DNA of 64,000 nucleotides, taken from Aquitalea sp. LB_tupeE. Its GTDB lineage: Bacteria; Pseudomonadota; Gammaproteobacteria; Burkholderiales; Chromobacteriaceae. The stretch spans positions 62,001-126,000 of the forward strand of contig NZ_JACAXB010000020.1 in assembly GCF_013391415.1 (NCBI RefSeq). The letters run 5' to 3'. Below, piece by piece: positions 39,667 through 47,176 of this stretch. Both the position numbers and the translations under genes were made by a program. Below the pieces are notes generated by a model that ran no database searches, was not told the origin of the DNA, and worked only from the letters and a program-made list of their open reading frames with translations. Every line of letters begins with the position of its first letter. Within the stretch, counting starts at the first letter, position 1.

Positions 39667-39759
39667 GGGCTTACAAGCAGTCTGATGGGCAATACGTCAT
39701 TATGCCACTTGCAGGCCGACAGCCGGAATGGGGATGTGCCCCCTTCCGGCGCTGTGGCT

Positions 39760-40224
39760 TCAATGTCCTGCGCGACGTAGACGCCAGCGTTGCCAGGCGG
39801 CATCCAGCGACAGGCCGCCGGGGCCGAAGGCAAACAGTGCCAGCAGCAACATGCCCCAGTAAAGATGGAACTGGCGGGTGACATCGGTCAGGCCGGGATA
39901 GCTGATCACCGCCATCAGGTTGACCACAAACAGCCCGGCGGCGGCAAAGCGGCCAAACAGCCCGATGGCCAGCAGGCTGGAAAACACGGTTTCTCCCAAG
40001 GTTCCCATCACCGCAGCCAGCGCAGGTGGCAGTAAGGGGACGTGGTATTCCTCGGTAAACAGCAAGACGGTGGTGTCCCAGTCATCCAGCTTGGTCAGAC
40101 CGGATTTGAAAAACACATTGGCAATCCACAGTCGGAACAACAGCAGCACCAGTGGGCGGGCGCTATGGCTGGCTTGGTCGAACAGCCGCTGCAGTGGCAG
40201 CAGTTTTTGTCTGAGAGCGTTCAT
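39760..40224 (-). CDS. DoxX-family membrane protein of the bufferin operon
   Basis: Membrane protein of 154 residues with about four hydrophobic segments, beginning after a basic N terminus (MNALRQKLLPLQRLFDQ). The segments VLLLFRLWIANVFFKSGLTKL and LAAVMGTLGETVFSSLLAIGLF match the DoxX family. AAGGGAGACCGACC precedes the ATG at 40224. It is the last gene of the operon of two DUF2282 precursors, MNIO and DUF2063 genes; DoxX genes are frequent in such operons. Its role, perhaps in membrane redox or quinone-linked electron supply, is unproven. Confidence 0.82.
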   Translation of the reverse strand: MNALRQKLLPLQRLFDQASHSARPLVLLLFRLWIANVFFKSGLTKLDDWDTTVLLFTEEYHVPLLPPALAAVMGTLGETVFSSLLAIGLFGRFAAAGLFVVNLMAVISYPGLTDVTRQFHLYWGMLLLALFAFGPGGLSLDAAWQRWRLRRAGH

Positions 40225-40296
40225 GGTCGGTCTCCCTTGCGGCAGGCAAGCCGCGCCCCTCCGCCACACGGACGGATGCAGGGCTTTTGTGCTGGG

Positions 40297-41046
40297 TTAA
40301 AGATGGAATTCGGTGATCAGGCCGTCGGTGAACAAGTGCAGCAGCGCCGCTTGCAGGTCAAAATCCGCCTCGGCCTGCAAGGCTTGTTCAGCAGCCTGGC
40401 CCAGTGTTTCGCCCTGTTGCAGGCTGTGCAGCAGCGCGGCCATGCCGGGGCTCAGTAGCGTAACGCCGACACGGCCCGCATTACGCTGCACCAGCGCGGC
40501 TTCGCCGCCAGCATCCAGATTGACCTCAAGAGCGTGTCCCGGCTGATGGCCTTGCCAGATGCCGACAATCGGCCAGGGAGAGCTCAACACGGTGCAGCTG
40601 TCAGGCAGACGGAACTGCAATGCACCGTAGTGTTCGGCTGCCACGCCGGTCAGCGCCACGGCAGTCAGTGCTTGTTGGTCGATGGCGTAATAGCTGCGGT
40701 GTACTGCCCATTCCAGCCGGGCCACATCGGCCAGATAAGGCAGGGTTTGTGCCGGTGGAAAACCTTGCAGGAAGTCGCCAAACAGGCCGCCGTATTCATG
40801 CAGGTTGCCGCTGAGCGAGGCGTTGCGCTTGCTATATTCCCGTGCCAGTCCGGTAAAAAACTCCTCGCCGACGATTTGCCCGCAAACCGGATAAATCATT
40901 TTCAGGGTGTCCATCAGACCAAGCCGGTAGTTGTTGCGGTAGACCGCCAGTCCTGCTGCATCCAGGCCCAGTGTGTCATCCGGCGGTTGCTCTTGACGGG
41001 CAATCAGCTCCAGTAGCGCTGTCTGCCAGCGTGCTTCAGGCGTCAT
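40297..41046 (-). CDS. bufC: DUF2063-family partner protein (BufC-like)
   Basis: Protein of 249 residues beginning with the helical DUF2063 domain (about 5-95, with GLAVYRNNYRLGLMDTLKMI and REYSKRNASLSGNLHEYGGL) and ending in a less conserved domain. In bufferin and methanobactin-like systems the DUF2063 protein works with the DUF692 enzyme, presumably as the substrate-recognition partner. The start codon lies within the end of bufB (11-base overlap), a sign of coupled synthesis. It is cytoplasmic, with no signal peptide. Confidence 0.85.
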   Translation of the reverse strand: MTPEARWQTALLELIARQEQPPDDTLGLDAAGLAVYRNNYRLGLMDTLKMIYPVCGQIVGEEFFTGLAREYSKRNASLSGNLHEYGGLFGDFLQGFPPAQTLPYLADVARLEWAVHRSYYAIDQQALTAVALTGVAAEHYGALQFRLPDSCTVLSSPWPIVGIWQGHQPGHALEVNLDAGGEAALVQRNAGRVGVTLLSPGMAALLHSLQQGETLGQAAEQALQAEADFDLQAALLHLFTDGLITEFHL

Positions 41047-41866
41047 GGTGCGCTCCTTGCAGGATGCTGTCGGCCTTGGCCGCCTCGGCTTGCAGCGTAT
41101 CCAGCGGCGGAATGTCCAGATCCCACTCGATCAGTGTCGGGCGTGGGCCCAGCTTTTCAATTACTTGGGCATACAGCTGCCACACACCGGGGTGTACCGG
41201 CTGGCTGTGGGTATCCACCAGCATGCCGTCGCGCTCGCTATAGCCTGCCAGATGGATTTCACCAATTGCAGCCGCGGGCAGGGCGGCCAGTACCGCCTGC
41301 ACATCGGTACCGAGATTCTCCCCGTTGACGTACAGATTGTTAACGTCAAGCAGCAGGCCACAGCCGGTACGTGCCACCAGTTCGGCCAGAAACTCGCCTT
41401 CGTTCATCTCGTTGCCGGGGTATTCGACATAGCTGGACAGGTTTTCCAGCAAGATGGCACGGCCCAGCAGCTCCTGGGTTTCCGCCACATGGCTGGCAAT
41501 CACCTCCAGTGCGGCGCGGGTGTAAGGAATGGGTAGCAGGTCGTTCACATAACGTTGGGCACTGTGGTTGAAGGACAGGTGTTCCGACACCGCGGATGGC
41601 TGGATGGCATCCACCAGCCGCTTGAGCGCGGCCAGATGTTTCCCGTCCGGGCGTACCAGCGAGCCCAGCCCCAGGCCCACGCCGTGCAGCGACAGCGGAT
41701 AGTGTTCCGCCACCCGTTGCAGCATGGCCAGCGGCATGCCGCCATCGAAGAAGTTTTCACTGTGAACCTCCACCCAGCCCAGCGGTGGCAGGGTGTCCAG
41801 CACCTGGCGATAGTGGGGGGCGCGCAGGCCTATGCCGGCAACAGCGGGGAGGGTGGAGTGGCTCAT
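41036..41866 (-). CDS. bufB: DUF692 multinuclear iron oxidase (MNIO), BufB-like RiPP-modifying enzyme
   Basis: TIM-barrel enzyme of 276 residues in the MbnB/TglH/BufB family, which uses two or three iron ions to oxidise cysteine residues of precursor peptides. Conserved putative metal ligands are visible: H18 (APHY), E33 and H35 with E37/N38 (EVHSENFF), H61 (LSLHGVG), E95/H96 (SEHLSF), E141/N142 (LENLSS), D174 and N176 (LDVNNLYVN), E203/H205 (EIHLAGY), D218/H220 (DTHSQPVH) and E247. It lies 44 bases after the second precursor gene. The product is inferred to be a thio-heterocycle, as for bufferins. Confidence 0.9.
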   Translation of the reverse strand: MSHSTLPAVAGIGLRAPHYRQVLDTLPPLGWVEVHSENFFDGGMPLAMLQRVAEHYPLSLHGVGLGLGSLVRPDGKHLAALKRLVDAIQPSAVSEHLSFNHSAQRYVNDLLPIPYTRAALEVIASHVAETQELLGRAILLENLSSYVEYPGNEMNEGEFLAELVARTGCGLLLDVNNLYVNGENLGTDVQAVLAALPAAAIGEIHLAGYSERDGMLVDTHSQPVHPGVWQLYAQVIEKLGPRPTLIEWDLDIPPLDTLQAEAAKADSILQGAHHDA

Positions 41867-41910
41867 GGTTCAGCTTCTGTGATCAGGATTCAGAAAACGA
41901 GCGGCCTGGC

Positions 41911-42159
41911 TTACTTGGCCAGCTTGCCGCCCATTTTCTCGCAGCTGCCCTTGGCGACGTATTTCCAGTCGCCCGGGTCTTTGTCCTTGGTGGCCTGGCC
42001 GGCGCAGGAGTGGGCACCGGAGGCGCAGTCGTTCTTGCCAGCCTGGGCAATGCCGAAACATTTTTCCTTTTCTGCGGCGGCAGCCGGGGTGGCGCTAAGC
42101 GCGCCCATGGCGACAACGGCACCCAGGGCGGAAGCGAGCAGGGCTTTGGAAGCATTCAT
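41911..42159 (-). CDS. DUF2282 bufferin-type precursor peptide, second copy
   Basis: Precursor of 82 residues with a cleavable signal peptide ([29 protein letters not shown] split as two stretches: [16 protein letters not shown] and [13 protein letters not shown]). The mature part carries four cysteines (34, 45, 52, 73) in [29 protein letters not shown] and GSCEKMGGK, the DUF2282 pattern. AGGAG lies 6 bases before the ATG at 42159. It is similar along its whole length to the upstream copy but has two fewer residues between cysteines 2 and 3 and a basic C terminus. The mature peptide is expected in the periplasm, possibly binding copper. Confidence 0.88.
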   Translation of the reverse strand: MNASKALLASALGAVVAMGALSATPAAAAEKEKCFGIAQAGKNDCASGAHSCAGQATKDKDPGDWKYVAKGSCEKMGGKLAK

Positions 42160-42244
42160 GGTGGTTCTCCTGAAAAAACAGTTGTTGTGCTGGGGTGGCA
42201 CGGTGCATGCCCGTGCCTGTGGTTTGCAAGCTTGAATAGACTGC

Positions 42245-42511
42245 TTATTGTTTCATTGGTGCCATGGTATTGCCACCCATCTGTTGGCAGCTGCCCTTGG
42301 CCACCAGCTTCCAGTCGCCCGGGTCCTTGTCCACCATGGCCTGGCCTTTGCAGCCGTGTGCGCCGGTGGCGGAGGCACAGTCGTTCATGCCGGCCATGGC
42401 CACGCCGTAACATTTTTCCTGTTCTGCTGCCTGGGCAGGCGCGGCAGTCAGGGCGGCCAGGGTAACTACAGCGCCCATGGCGGAAGCAAGCAGAGTTTTG
42501 GAAGTGTTCAT
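42245..42511 (-). CDS. DUF2282 bufferin-type precursor peptide, first copy
   Basis: First gene of the operon, 88 residues. A signal peptide ([19 protein letters not shown]... ending APAQA at 28) precedes a mature peptide with cysteines 34, 45, 54 and 75 ([37 protein letters not shown]) and a methionine-containing tail (NTMAPMKQ). ACAGGAGATTGAC precedes the ATG. It is preceded by two promoter-like elements. Known bufferins of this family protect against copper; the extra methionines in this copy would fit metal binding, but that is inference. Confidence 0.88.
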   Translation of the reverse strand: MNTSKTLLASAMGAVVTLAALTAAPAQAAEQEKCYGVAMAGMNDCASATGAHGCKGQAMVDKDPGDWKLVAKGSCQQMGGNTMAPMKQ

Positions 42512-42559
42512 GTCAATCTCCTGTCGGGGGTAGCGGCAAATGCCGGGTTTCAGGAGTCA

Positions 42560-42586
42560 GTCGCACGGGCTGGGGCTTTCTTACAC
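42560..42586 (-). promoter_or_regulatory. proximal ECF-type promoter candidate of the bufferin operon
   Basis: On the minus strand GTGTAAGAAAG (42586-42576), 12 bases, then CGAC (42563-42560), about 50 bases before the first precursor ATG. The identical 11-mer with the same spacing to CGAC recurs 138 bases upstream, which makes chance unlikely. The short AA-rich -35 and CG-containing -10 resemble ECF sigma-factor promoters. Confidence 0.65.
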
Positions 42587-42697
42587 ACTGGCGAAAAATA
42601 TTTTGAAATTATCTGCATTTCGCTGCCATTGGCTGCCGTTGCCATAATTTCAATGCTGATTACGCCGACCTGCTGCGTGACTGTCTCTGCAGCATCT

Positions 42698-42724
42698 GTC
42701 GACGCCACTGGCACTTTCTTACAC
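42698..42724 (-). promoter_or_regulatory. distal ECF-type promoter candidate of the bufferin operon
   Basis: GTGTAAGAAAG (42724-42714), 12 bases, CGAC (42701-42698) on the minus strand, immediately after the queE terminator. It would give a leader of roughly 180 bases. The two elements also share CCAG at the same place in the spacer. Confidence 0.6.
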
Positions 42725-42732
42725 GTGCAGGC

Positions 42733-42761
42733 AAAAAAAATCGGGCGACTGTGCACCCGAT
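42733..42761 (-). terminator. intrinsic terminator of the queCDE operon (minus strand)
   Basis: On the minus strand ATCGGG (42761-42756) pairs with CCCGAT (42745-42740), followed by a run of T (complement of A at 42733-42739). It separates the queuosine genes from the bufferin operon. Confidence 0.85.
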
Positions 42762-42809
42762 GGTTTGACGCGATGGACAGTAGCGCGCCGCAGCAGGCTT
42801 GAGCCGTGC

Positions 42810-43445
42810 TCAGCGGATATTCACCACCTTGTGGGTCTGTACTGACAAACGCCAGCGCGGATGCGCCATGCAGTAAGCAATGGCGGCGCGGGTATTGGCC
42901 GCCAGCTCCGGCCCGTCCATCGGCTGCAAATAGCGGGTGTCAAATTGCAAATGGGCGACAGTTTCCGGCAACTGGGTGGCTTGCGGGTAGACCAGCTTCA
43001 GCTCATTGCCGCTGGTTTGCAGCAGAGGCGCGCCTGCCTTGGGGCTGACGCAGATCCAGTCGATACCGGCCGGGGCGGCGATGGTGCCATTGGTTTCCAC
43101 CGCGATTTCAAAACCCTCGGCATGCAGGGCGTCAATCAACTCGGCATCCAGTTGCAAGAGCGGCTCACCGCCGGTGCACACCACATAGGGCGTGCCGCCG
43201 CTACCTGCTGGCCACTGGCTGGCAATACGGGCGGCCAGTTCGGCAGCGCTGGCAAACTTGCCGCCATCCGGGCCGGTGCCGACAAAGTCGGTATCACAGA
43301 ACTGGCATACCGCCTTGCTGCGGTCTTCCTCGCGGCCAGACCACAAATTACAGCCGCTAAAGCGGCAGAACACCGCAGCACGGCCAGCTTGGCGGCCTTC
43401 ACCCTGCAAGGTGTAGAAGATTTCCTTTACCGTGTACATGGTCAT
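42810..43445 (-). CDS. queE: 7-carboxy-7-deazaguanine synthase
   Basis: Radical SAM enzyme that forms the deazapurine ring from carboxytetrahydropterin in preQ0/queuosine synthesis. It has 211 residues. The N terminus YTVKEIFYTLQGEG is typical, and the iron-sulfur cysteines occur as CNLWSGREEDRSKAVCQFCD, the proteobacterial variant with an insertion between the first two cysteines. TGGEPLLQ binds SAM. Its start overlaps the queD stop by 4 bases (ATGA), so the two are translationally coupled. Confidence 0.95.
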   Translation of the reverse strand: MTMYTVKEIFYTLQGEGRQAGRAAVFCRFSGCNLWSGREEDRSKAVCQFCDTDFVGTGPDGGKFASAAELAARIASQWPAGSGGTPYVVCTGGEPLLQLDAELIDALHAEGFEIAVETNGTIAAPAGIDWICVSPKAGAPLLQTSGNELKLVYPQATQLPETVAHLQFDTRYLQPMDGPELAANTRAAIAYCMAHPRWRLSVQTHKVVNIR

Positions 43446-44473
43446 TCCCCTTGCAGCAGCGGCCAGCGCATATCGTCATGGAACAGCAGCGACACACCCT
43501 GATGGGCATTTTCCATCAGGTCGATGCGGGCCAGTTCCGGCACCAGCGGCGACAGATGGGCATGCACCCATTCGGCCACCGATTGGCTGTGGCCGTCGCG
43601 CACGCCGGCCAGCTTGTCCAGCGGGTTGTGGTCCAGTTGGCGGTAGATAGGCTTGAAACGGTCTTTCACATCGCCAAAGTCCAACAGCCAGCCCATGGTG
43701 CGGTCCAGGCTGCCGGTGAGCATCAGCCGCACCAGATAGCTGTGGCCGGTGTAGTTGCCATGGCTGTCGAAGGGTACCGCGCTTTCAAAGCGTTGTTCCT
43801 TCCAGATGCGGAAGCGCTTGCCGTCGAACTGGCTGCCCGCCGTGTGGGTTTCGCGTACTTCCACCCAGGCCAGGCCTGTCAGGCCAGCGGCCTCTAGCTC
43901 ATGGTAAAGCCAGGCGGCAATCACCTCGCTGGTGGGGTTTTCCAGCCCGGCGATGTCATTGAGGTAGCGGTGGTTCAAGCGCAGGAACAGCGGTGCCCAG
44001 GCCGCTTCCAGCCCGGCCTGGCTGTGCTGGCGGGCATCTGCCACGATGCGCACGCCAAAACCATGGCCATGCAGGCGGCCGCATTTGTGGCCGACCGGTA
44101 CGTGGGGCAGATGGTGGGCGGCCTCGAAGCTGGCGGCAATCCAGTGCAGGGCGGTACCGTTTTCCAGCATCACACCGCGTTCCGGTGCGCTTTGCAGCAG
44201 CAGGGCGGACGGGCAGTTCAGCGCATCTTTGATGTGCTGGGCCAGGCTCAGATCGTCACACTGCGGCAGTTGCTGGTTGAGGTCGGCATAGTCGAGCGGG
44301 GCCAGGGCCTGTGCCAGTGCGGTATGCAGTTCGGCTTGTTCGATGTGGGTGACATCGGCGCGCGCCAGTACGCGGAAGCTGTGGCCGTGCAGGCCGCTCA
44401 GACGGTGTTCGTCACCGGCAACGCGGCGGGCGGCTTCAAAGCGGCCACCGGCCAGCAGGCAGGATGCATGCAT
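43442..44473 (-). CDS. queD: QueD-like 6-carboxytetrahydropterin synthase with three fused T-fold modules
   Basis: Protein of 343 residues, nearly three times the usual QueD length (about 120). Three tunnelling-fold modules can be recognised. Module 2 (about 110-222) is complete: FEAAH (116-120), C131, HGH (135-137), LNHRYLND with H168, and E206. Module 1 (about 5-108) has FEAAR, HGH (29-31) but no cysteine before it. Module 3 (about 225-343) has FESAV and TGH (242-244), so its zinc site is broken. The middle module should carry the chemistry, with the outer ones perhaps completing the oligomer. It lies between queC and queE. Confidence 0.82.
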   Translation of the reverse strand: MHASCLLAGGRFEAARRVAGDEHRLSGLHGHSFRVLARADVTHIEQAELHTALAQALAPLDYADLNQQLPQCDDLSLAQHIKDALNCPSALLLQSAPERGVMLENGTALHWIAASFEAAHHLPHVPVGHKCGRLHGHGFGVRIVADARQHSQAGLEAAWAPLFLRLNHRYLNDIAGLENPTSEVIAAWLYHELEAAGLTGLAWVEVRETHTAGSQFDGKRFRIWKEQRFESAVPFDSHGNYTGHSYLVRLMLTGSLDRTMGWLLDFGDVKDRFKPIYRQLDHNPLDKLAGVRDGHSQSVAEWVHAHLSPLVPELARIDLMENAHQGVSLLFHDDMRWPLLQGE

Positions 44474-44474
44474 G

Positions 44475-45179
44475 TCAGGCCTCCTTGCTGCAGCGTTCGA
44501 TCAGCGGGTCGGCCACGCCAGCCTCGGCAAAGCCCTTGGCGCGCAGCTCGCAGGAAGCACAATGACCGCAAGGCGGCACCGCGCCGTTATAGCAGGTGTG
44601 GCTCCAGGCCAGTGCTTCTATGGCGCCTACTTGCTGCGCCAGGGTGACGGTTTCGGCCTTGCTCAGATACATCAGCGGGGTATGCAGTTCCACCCGGCTG
44701 TCCATGCCCAGGCGTACCGCCAGTTGCAGCGCTTGCAGGGTGTTTTCGCGGCAGTCCGGGTAGCCGGAGTAGTCGGTTTGCGCCACGCCGGTGACGATGT
44801 GACGGGCACCGCGGGTGTAAGCAAAAGCGGCAGCAAAAGTAAGGAATATCAGGTTGCGGCCCGGCACAAAAGTGTTGGGCAGGGCGTCGTCGTCACGGCT
44901 GCCTTCTTCGGGCGTAATGCTGTCATCGGTCAGCGCATTGCCACCAATGGCGGCAAAGGTGTCGATGGGCAGCACGGTCTGGCGTACGCCTGCCATGACG
45001 GCAATCTTGCGGGCGCAGTCCAGCTCCACGCGGTGGCGCTGGCCGTAGTCAAAGGTAAGGGCTTCCACATTGGCCGCGCCAAATTTTTGCACTGCCCAGT
45101 ACAGGCAGGTGGTGGAGTCCTGACCGCCGGACAGCACAACCAGTGCTTTTTCCGCAGTCTTAGTGGTATTCGGTGTCAT
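44475..45179 (-). CDS. queC: 7-cyano-7-deazaguanine synthase
   Basis: ATP-dependent enzyme converting carboxydeazaguanine to preQ0, 234 residues (231 in E. coli). The PP-loop is LSGGQDSTTCL near the N terminus, and the C-terminal zinc site is CGHCASC preceded by CYNGAVPP. The ATG at 45179 is chosen because the homologous start is close to the PP-loop; an ATG four codons earlier is possible. The next gene starts one base after its stop. It is first in the queC-queD-queE operon. Confidence 0.94.
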   Translation of the reverse strand: MTPNTTKTAEKALVVLSGGQDSTTCLYWAVQKFGAANVEALTFDYGQRHRVELDCARKIAVMAGVRQTVLPIDTFAAIGGNALTDDSITPEEGSRDDDALPNTFVPGRNLIFLTFAAAFAYTRGARHIVTGVAQTDYSGYPDCRENTLQALQLAVRLGMDSRVELHTPLMYLSKAETVTLAQQVGAIEALAWSHTCYNGAVPPCGHCASCELRAKGFAEAGVADPLIERCSKEA

Positions 45180-45495
45180 GGCGTGATCCATCGATAAACA
45201 GTCGAGGCAGTGGTGCTGTCGCAGCTTGCTTGGCCTTGCGGTGCAAGGTGCTGTTGCGGTGGCAATACGCACGCGGGATCGGTCTCACCCGGCAGGTACT
45301 GGCAGCCAAAATGCCGCGCAGCAAAACCGCGTAATCTATCAGAAAACCGCCTTGCCAGCCAGTTGGCTGGCGCGATTAGTGCATTGATTTTATTACCTGC
45401 AGTGCTGACTGGGCTGTTGGCAGTGCAGAGCAGGCTGGTATCAAAAGCCGATGTTCTGTCTGATAATCCAACGGTTATGTTGCGATAGTCTTGTT
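45180..45495. other. divergent spacer between queC and the lipid kinase
   Basis: 316 bases, no gene supported. I looked for a preQ1 riboswitch upstream of queC and did not find the class I aptamer core. Promoters for both divergent units must lie here but none is clear. Confidence 0.5.
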
Positions 45496-46410
45496 ATGGC
45501 TCAGACCCGGCTGGTTTTCATCCTGCATGGCCTGCGTTGTCCGCGCAGCCTGCCCGACCGCCTGTTGCAGCGTTTTGCTGCGGATTATCAGGTGGACATC
45601 CACATCACCACGTCGGCGGCCAGTGCCGAAGACATGGCGCTCACGGCGGTACGGCAGGGCTGCGATTACCTGATTGCCGTGGGGGGCGATGGCACCATCC
45701 ACGAAGTGATCAATGGCGTGATGCGCGCGGATGCCACCGCGCGTGAGCGGGTGGCGGTGGGCGCGCTGCCCTTTGGCACCGGCAATGACTTTGTCCGTTC
45801 GCTGGGGGTGAGCGATTCACTGGAGCAACTGGAACAGCTGATTGCCAGTCAGCGCGTGCGCCGTATCGACCTGGGGCGGCTGAGCCTGCCTGGTGCTGAC
45901 GGCGAGCGGGTGATCTGGTTTGGCAATATCGCTTCGCTGGGCATCAGCTCGGCCATTGTGCAGCAAGTGCGCCGCCTGCCGGGCTGGCTGCCGGCCAGCG
46001 TGGCGTTTTATCTGTCCATCCTGCTCACTCTGCTGCGTTACCGTCCCCGGCGCATGCAACTGACGCTGGCTGATGGCGAAGTCATCAGCGGTGATTTCCT
46101 CAGCCTGTGCGTGGCCAATGGCCGTTACTTTGGCAGCGGGTTGGGCATTGCCCCTATGGCACGGCTGGACGATGGTTTGCTGGAAGTGGTGATGATACGG
46201 CGTGGCGGCGGGCTGGATTTTTTGCGCCATCTGCCCAGCCTGCGCAAGGCACAGCCGGTGCTGGACGAGCGGGTGCGCTATCTGAGTGTGCGCAGCATCT
46301 TGGTAGAGGGGCAAGACTGCCCGCTGGAGGTGGATGGCGAACTGGTCGGCCAGGCACCGGCCCGCTTTACGCTGGAGCCGGCGGCGCTGCGTTGCCTGTC
46401 CGCCCTGTAG
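45496..46410 (+). CDS. diacylglycerol/lipid kinase (YegS/DagK-catalytic family)
   Basis: Cytoplasmic or membrane-associated lipid kinase of 304 residues. The catalytic domain has VGGDGTIHEVINGVM (ATP-binding glycine loop) and LPFGTGNDFVRSLG, both family signatures. The C-terminal beta-sandwich ends LEVDGELVGQAPARFTLEP, in which DGE is characteristic. The start at 45496 (MAQTRLVFILHG) fits homologues; the frame begins 15 codons earlier without similarity. It converges with the DJ-1 gene, only 7 bases apart. Confidence 0.88.
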   Translation: MAQTRLVFILHGLRCPRSLPDRLLQRFAADYQVDIHITTSAASAEDMALTAVRQGCDYLIAVGGDGTIHEVINGVMRADATARERVAVGALPFGTGNDFVRSLGVSDSLEQLEQLIASQRVRRIDLGRLSLPGADGERVIWFGNIASLGISSAIVQQVRRLPGWLPASVAFYLSILLTLLRYRPRRMQLTLADGEVISGDFLSLCVANGRYFGSGLGIAPMARLDDGLLEVVMIRRGGGLDFLRHLPSLRKAQPVLDERVRYLSVRSILVEGQDCPLEVDGELVGQAPARFTLEPAALRCLSAL

Positions 46411-46417
46411 CAATCAA

Positions 46418-47101
46418 TCAGCCGTTCAGCCGGGCCAGCAGTTTTTCAGCCACCAGTTCGGATGATGCCGGGTTCTGACCGGTAATCAGCAGGCCGTCTT
46501 CACGCACGAATACCCCCCAGTCCGGGCCTTTTTCGTAGAGGCCACCCTTGGCTTGCAGTGCGTCTTCCACCAGCAGCGGCACGATGTCAGTCAGTTGCAC
46601 CGCGTCTTCTTCGGTATTGGAAAAACCGGTGACCTTGCGACCGGCCACCAAGGGCTGGCCTGCGGCATCGCGCACATTCACCAGCACGGCCGAGGCATGG
46701 CACACGGCGGCTACCGGCTTGCTGGCGGCAACAAAGGCTTCAATCAGGGCGATGGAGGCGCTGTTGTCGACCAGGTCCCACAGCGGGCCATGGCCGCCGG
46801 GGTAGAACACAGCATCAAAATCATCGGCCTGTACGCTGTCCAGGGGGACGGTATTGGCCAGTACGGCTTGCAGCGCGCTGTCCTGATTAAAGCGTTCGGT
46901 GGCCGGGGTACTGAAGCTCGGGTCGGCGCTCTTGGGGTCGATGGGCGGTTGACCACCCTTGGGTGAGGCCAGCGTGATGGCAACGCCCTTGTCAGCCAGC
47001 GCGTAGTAGGGCGCGGCGAATTCTTCGATCCAGAAACCGGTTTTGTGGCCGGTATTGCCCAGCGTGTCATGGCTGGTGAGGACAAACAGGACTTTTTTCA
47101 T
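46418..47101 (-). CDS. DJ-1/PfpI-family protein (glutathione-independent glyoxalase type)
   Basis: Protein of 227 residues of the class I glutamine-amidotransferase-like fold. The nucleophile C134 with H135 is in AAVCHASAVL, and E26 in GFWIEEFAAPYYAL completes the usual triad region. This arrangement is that of Hsp31-like glyoxalase III and related proteins that detoxify methylglyoxal or repair glycated molecules. It is the last gene after nemR-nfsA-nemA on the minus strand, which suggests induction by reactive electrophiles. Confidence 0.85.
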   Translation of the reverse strand: MKKVLFVLTSHDTLGNTGHKTGFWIEEFAAPYYALADKGVAITLASPKGGQPPIDPKSADPSFSTPATERFNQDSALQAVLANTVPLDSVQADDFDAVFYPGGHGPLWDLVDNSASIALIEAFVAASKPVAAVCHASAVLVNVRDAAGQPLVAGRKVTGFSNTEEDAVQLTDIVPLLVEDALQAKGGLYEKGPDWGVFVREDGLLITGQNPASSELVAEKLLARLNG

Positions 47102-47176
47102 GGTGTGGCTTCTCGTGTGATGTGGTCCGGGCGGCGCTGGCCAACCCGGACTGTTGTTGTCAGTGATTGATCAGGT

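Noticed and set aside
42550-42756. Open frame of 68 codons on the minus strand with two CKKxP-type repeats
   Set aside because: It begins inside the queE terminator and its repeats coincide with the two GTGTAAGAAAG promoter elements, which happen to be in the same frame. No ribosome binding site or family resemblance.
45180-45495. preQ1 riboswitch upstream of queC
   Set aside because: Neither the class I core nor a pseudoknot with an A-rich tail was visible in the leader.
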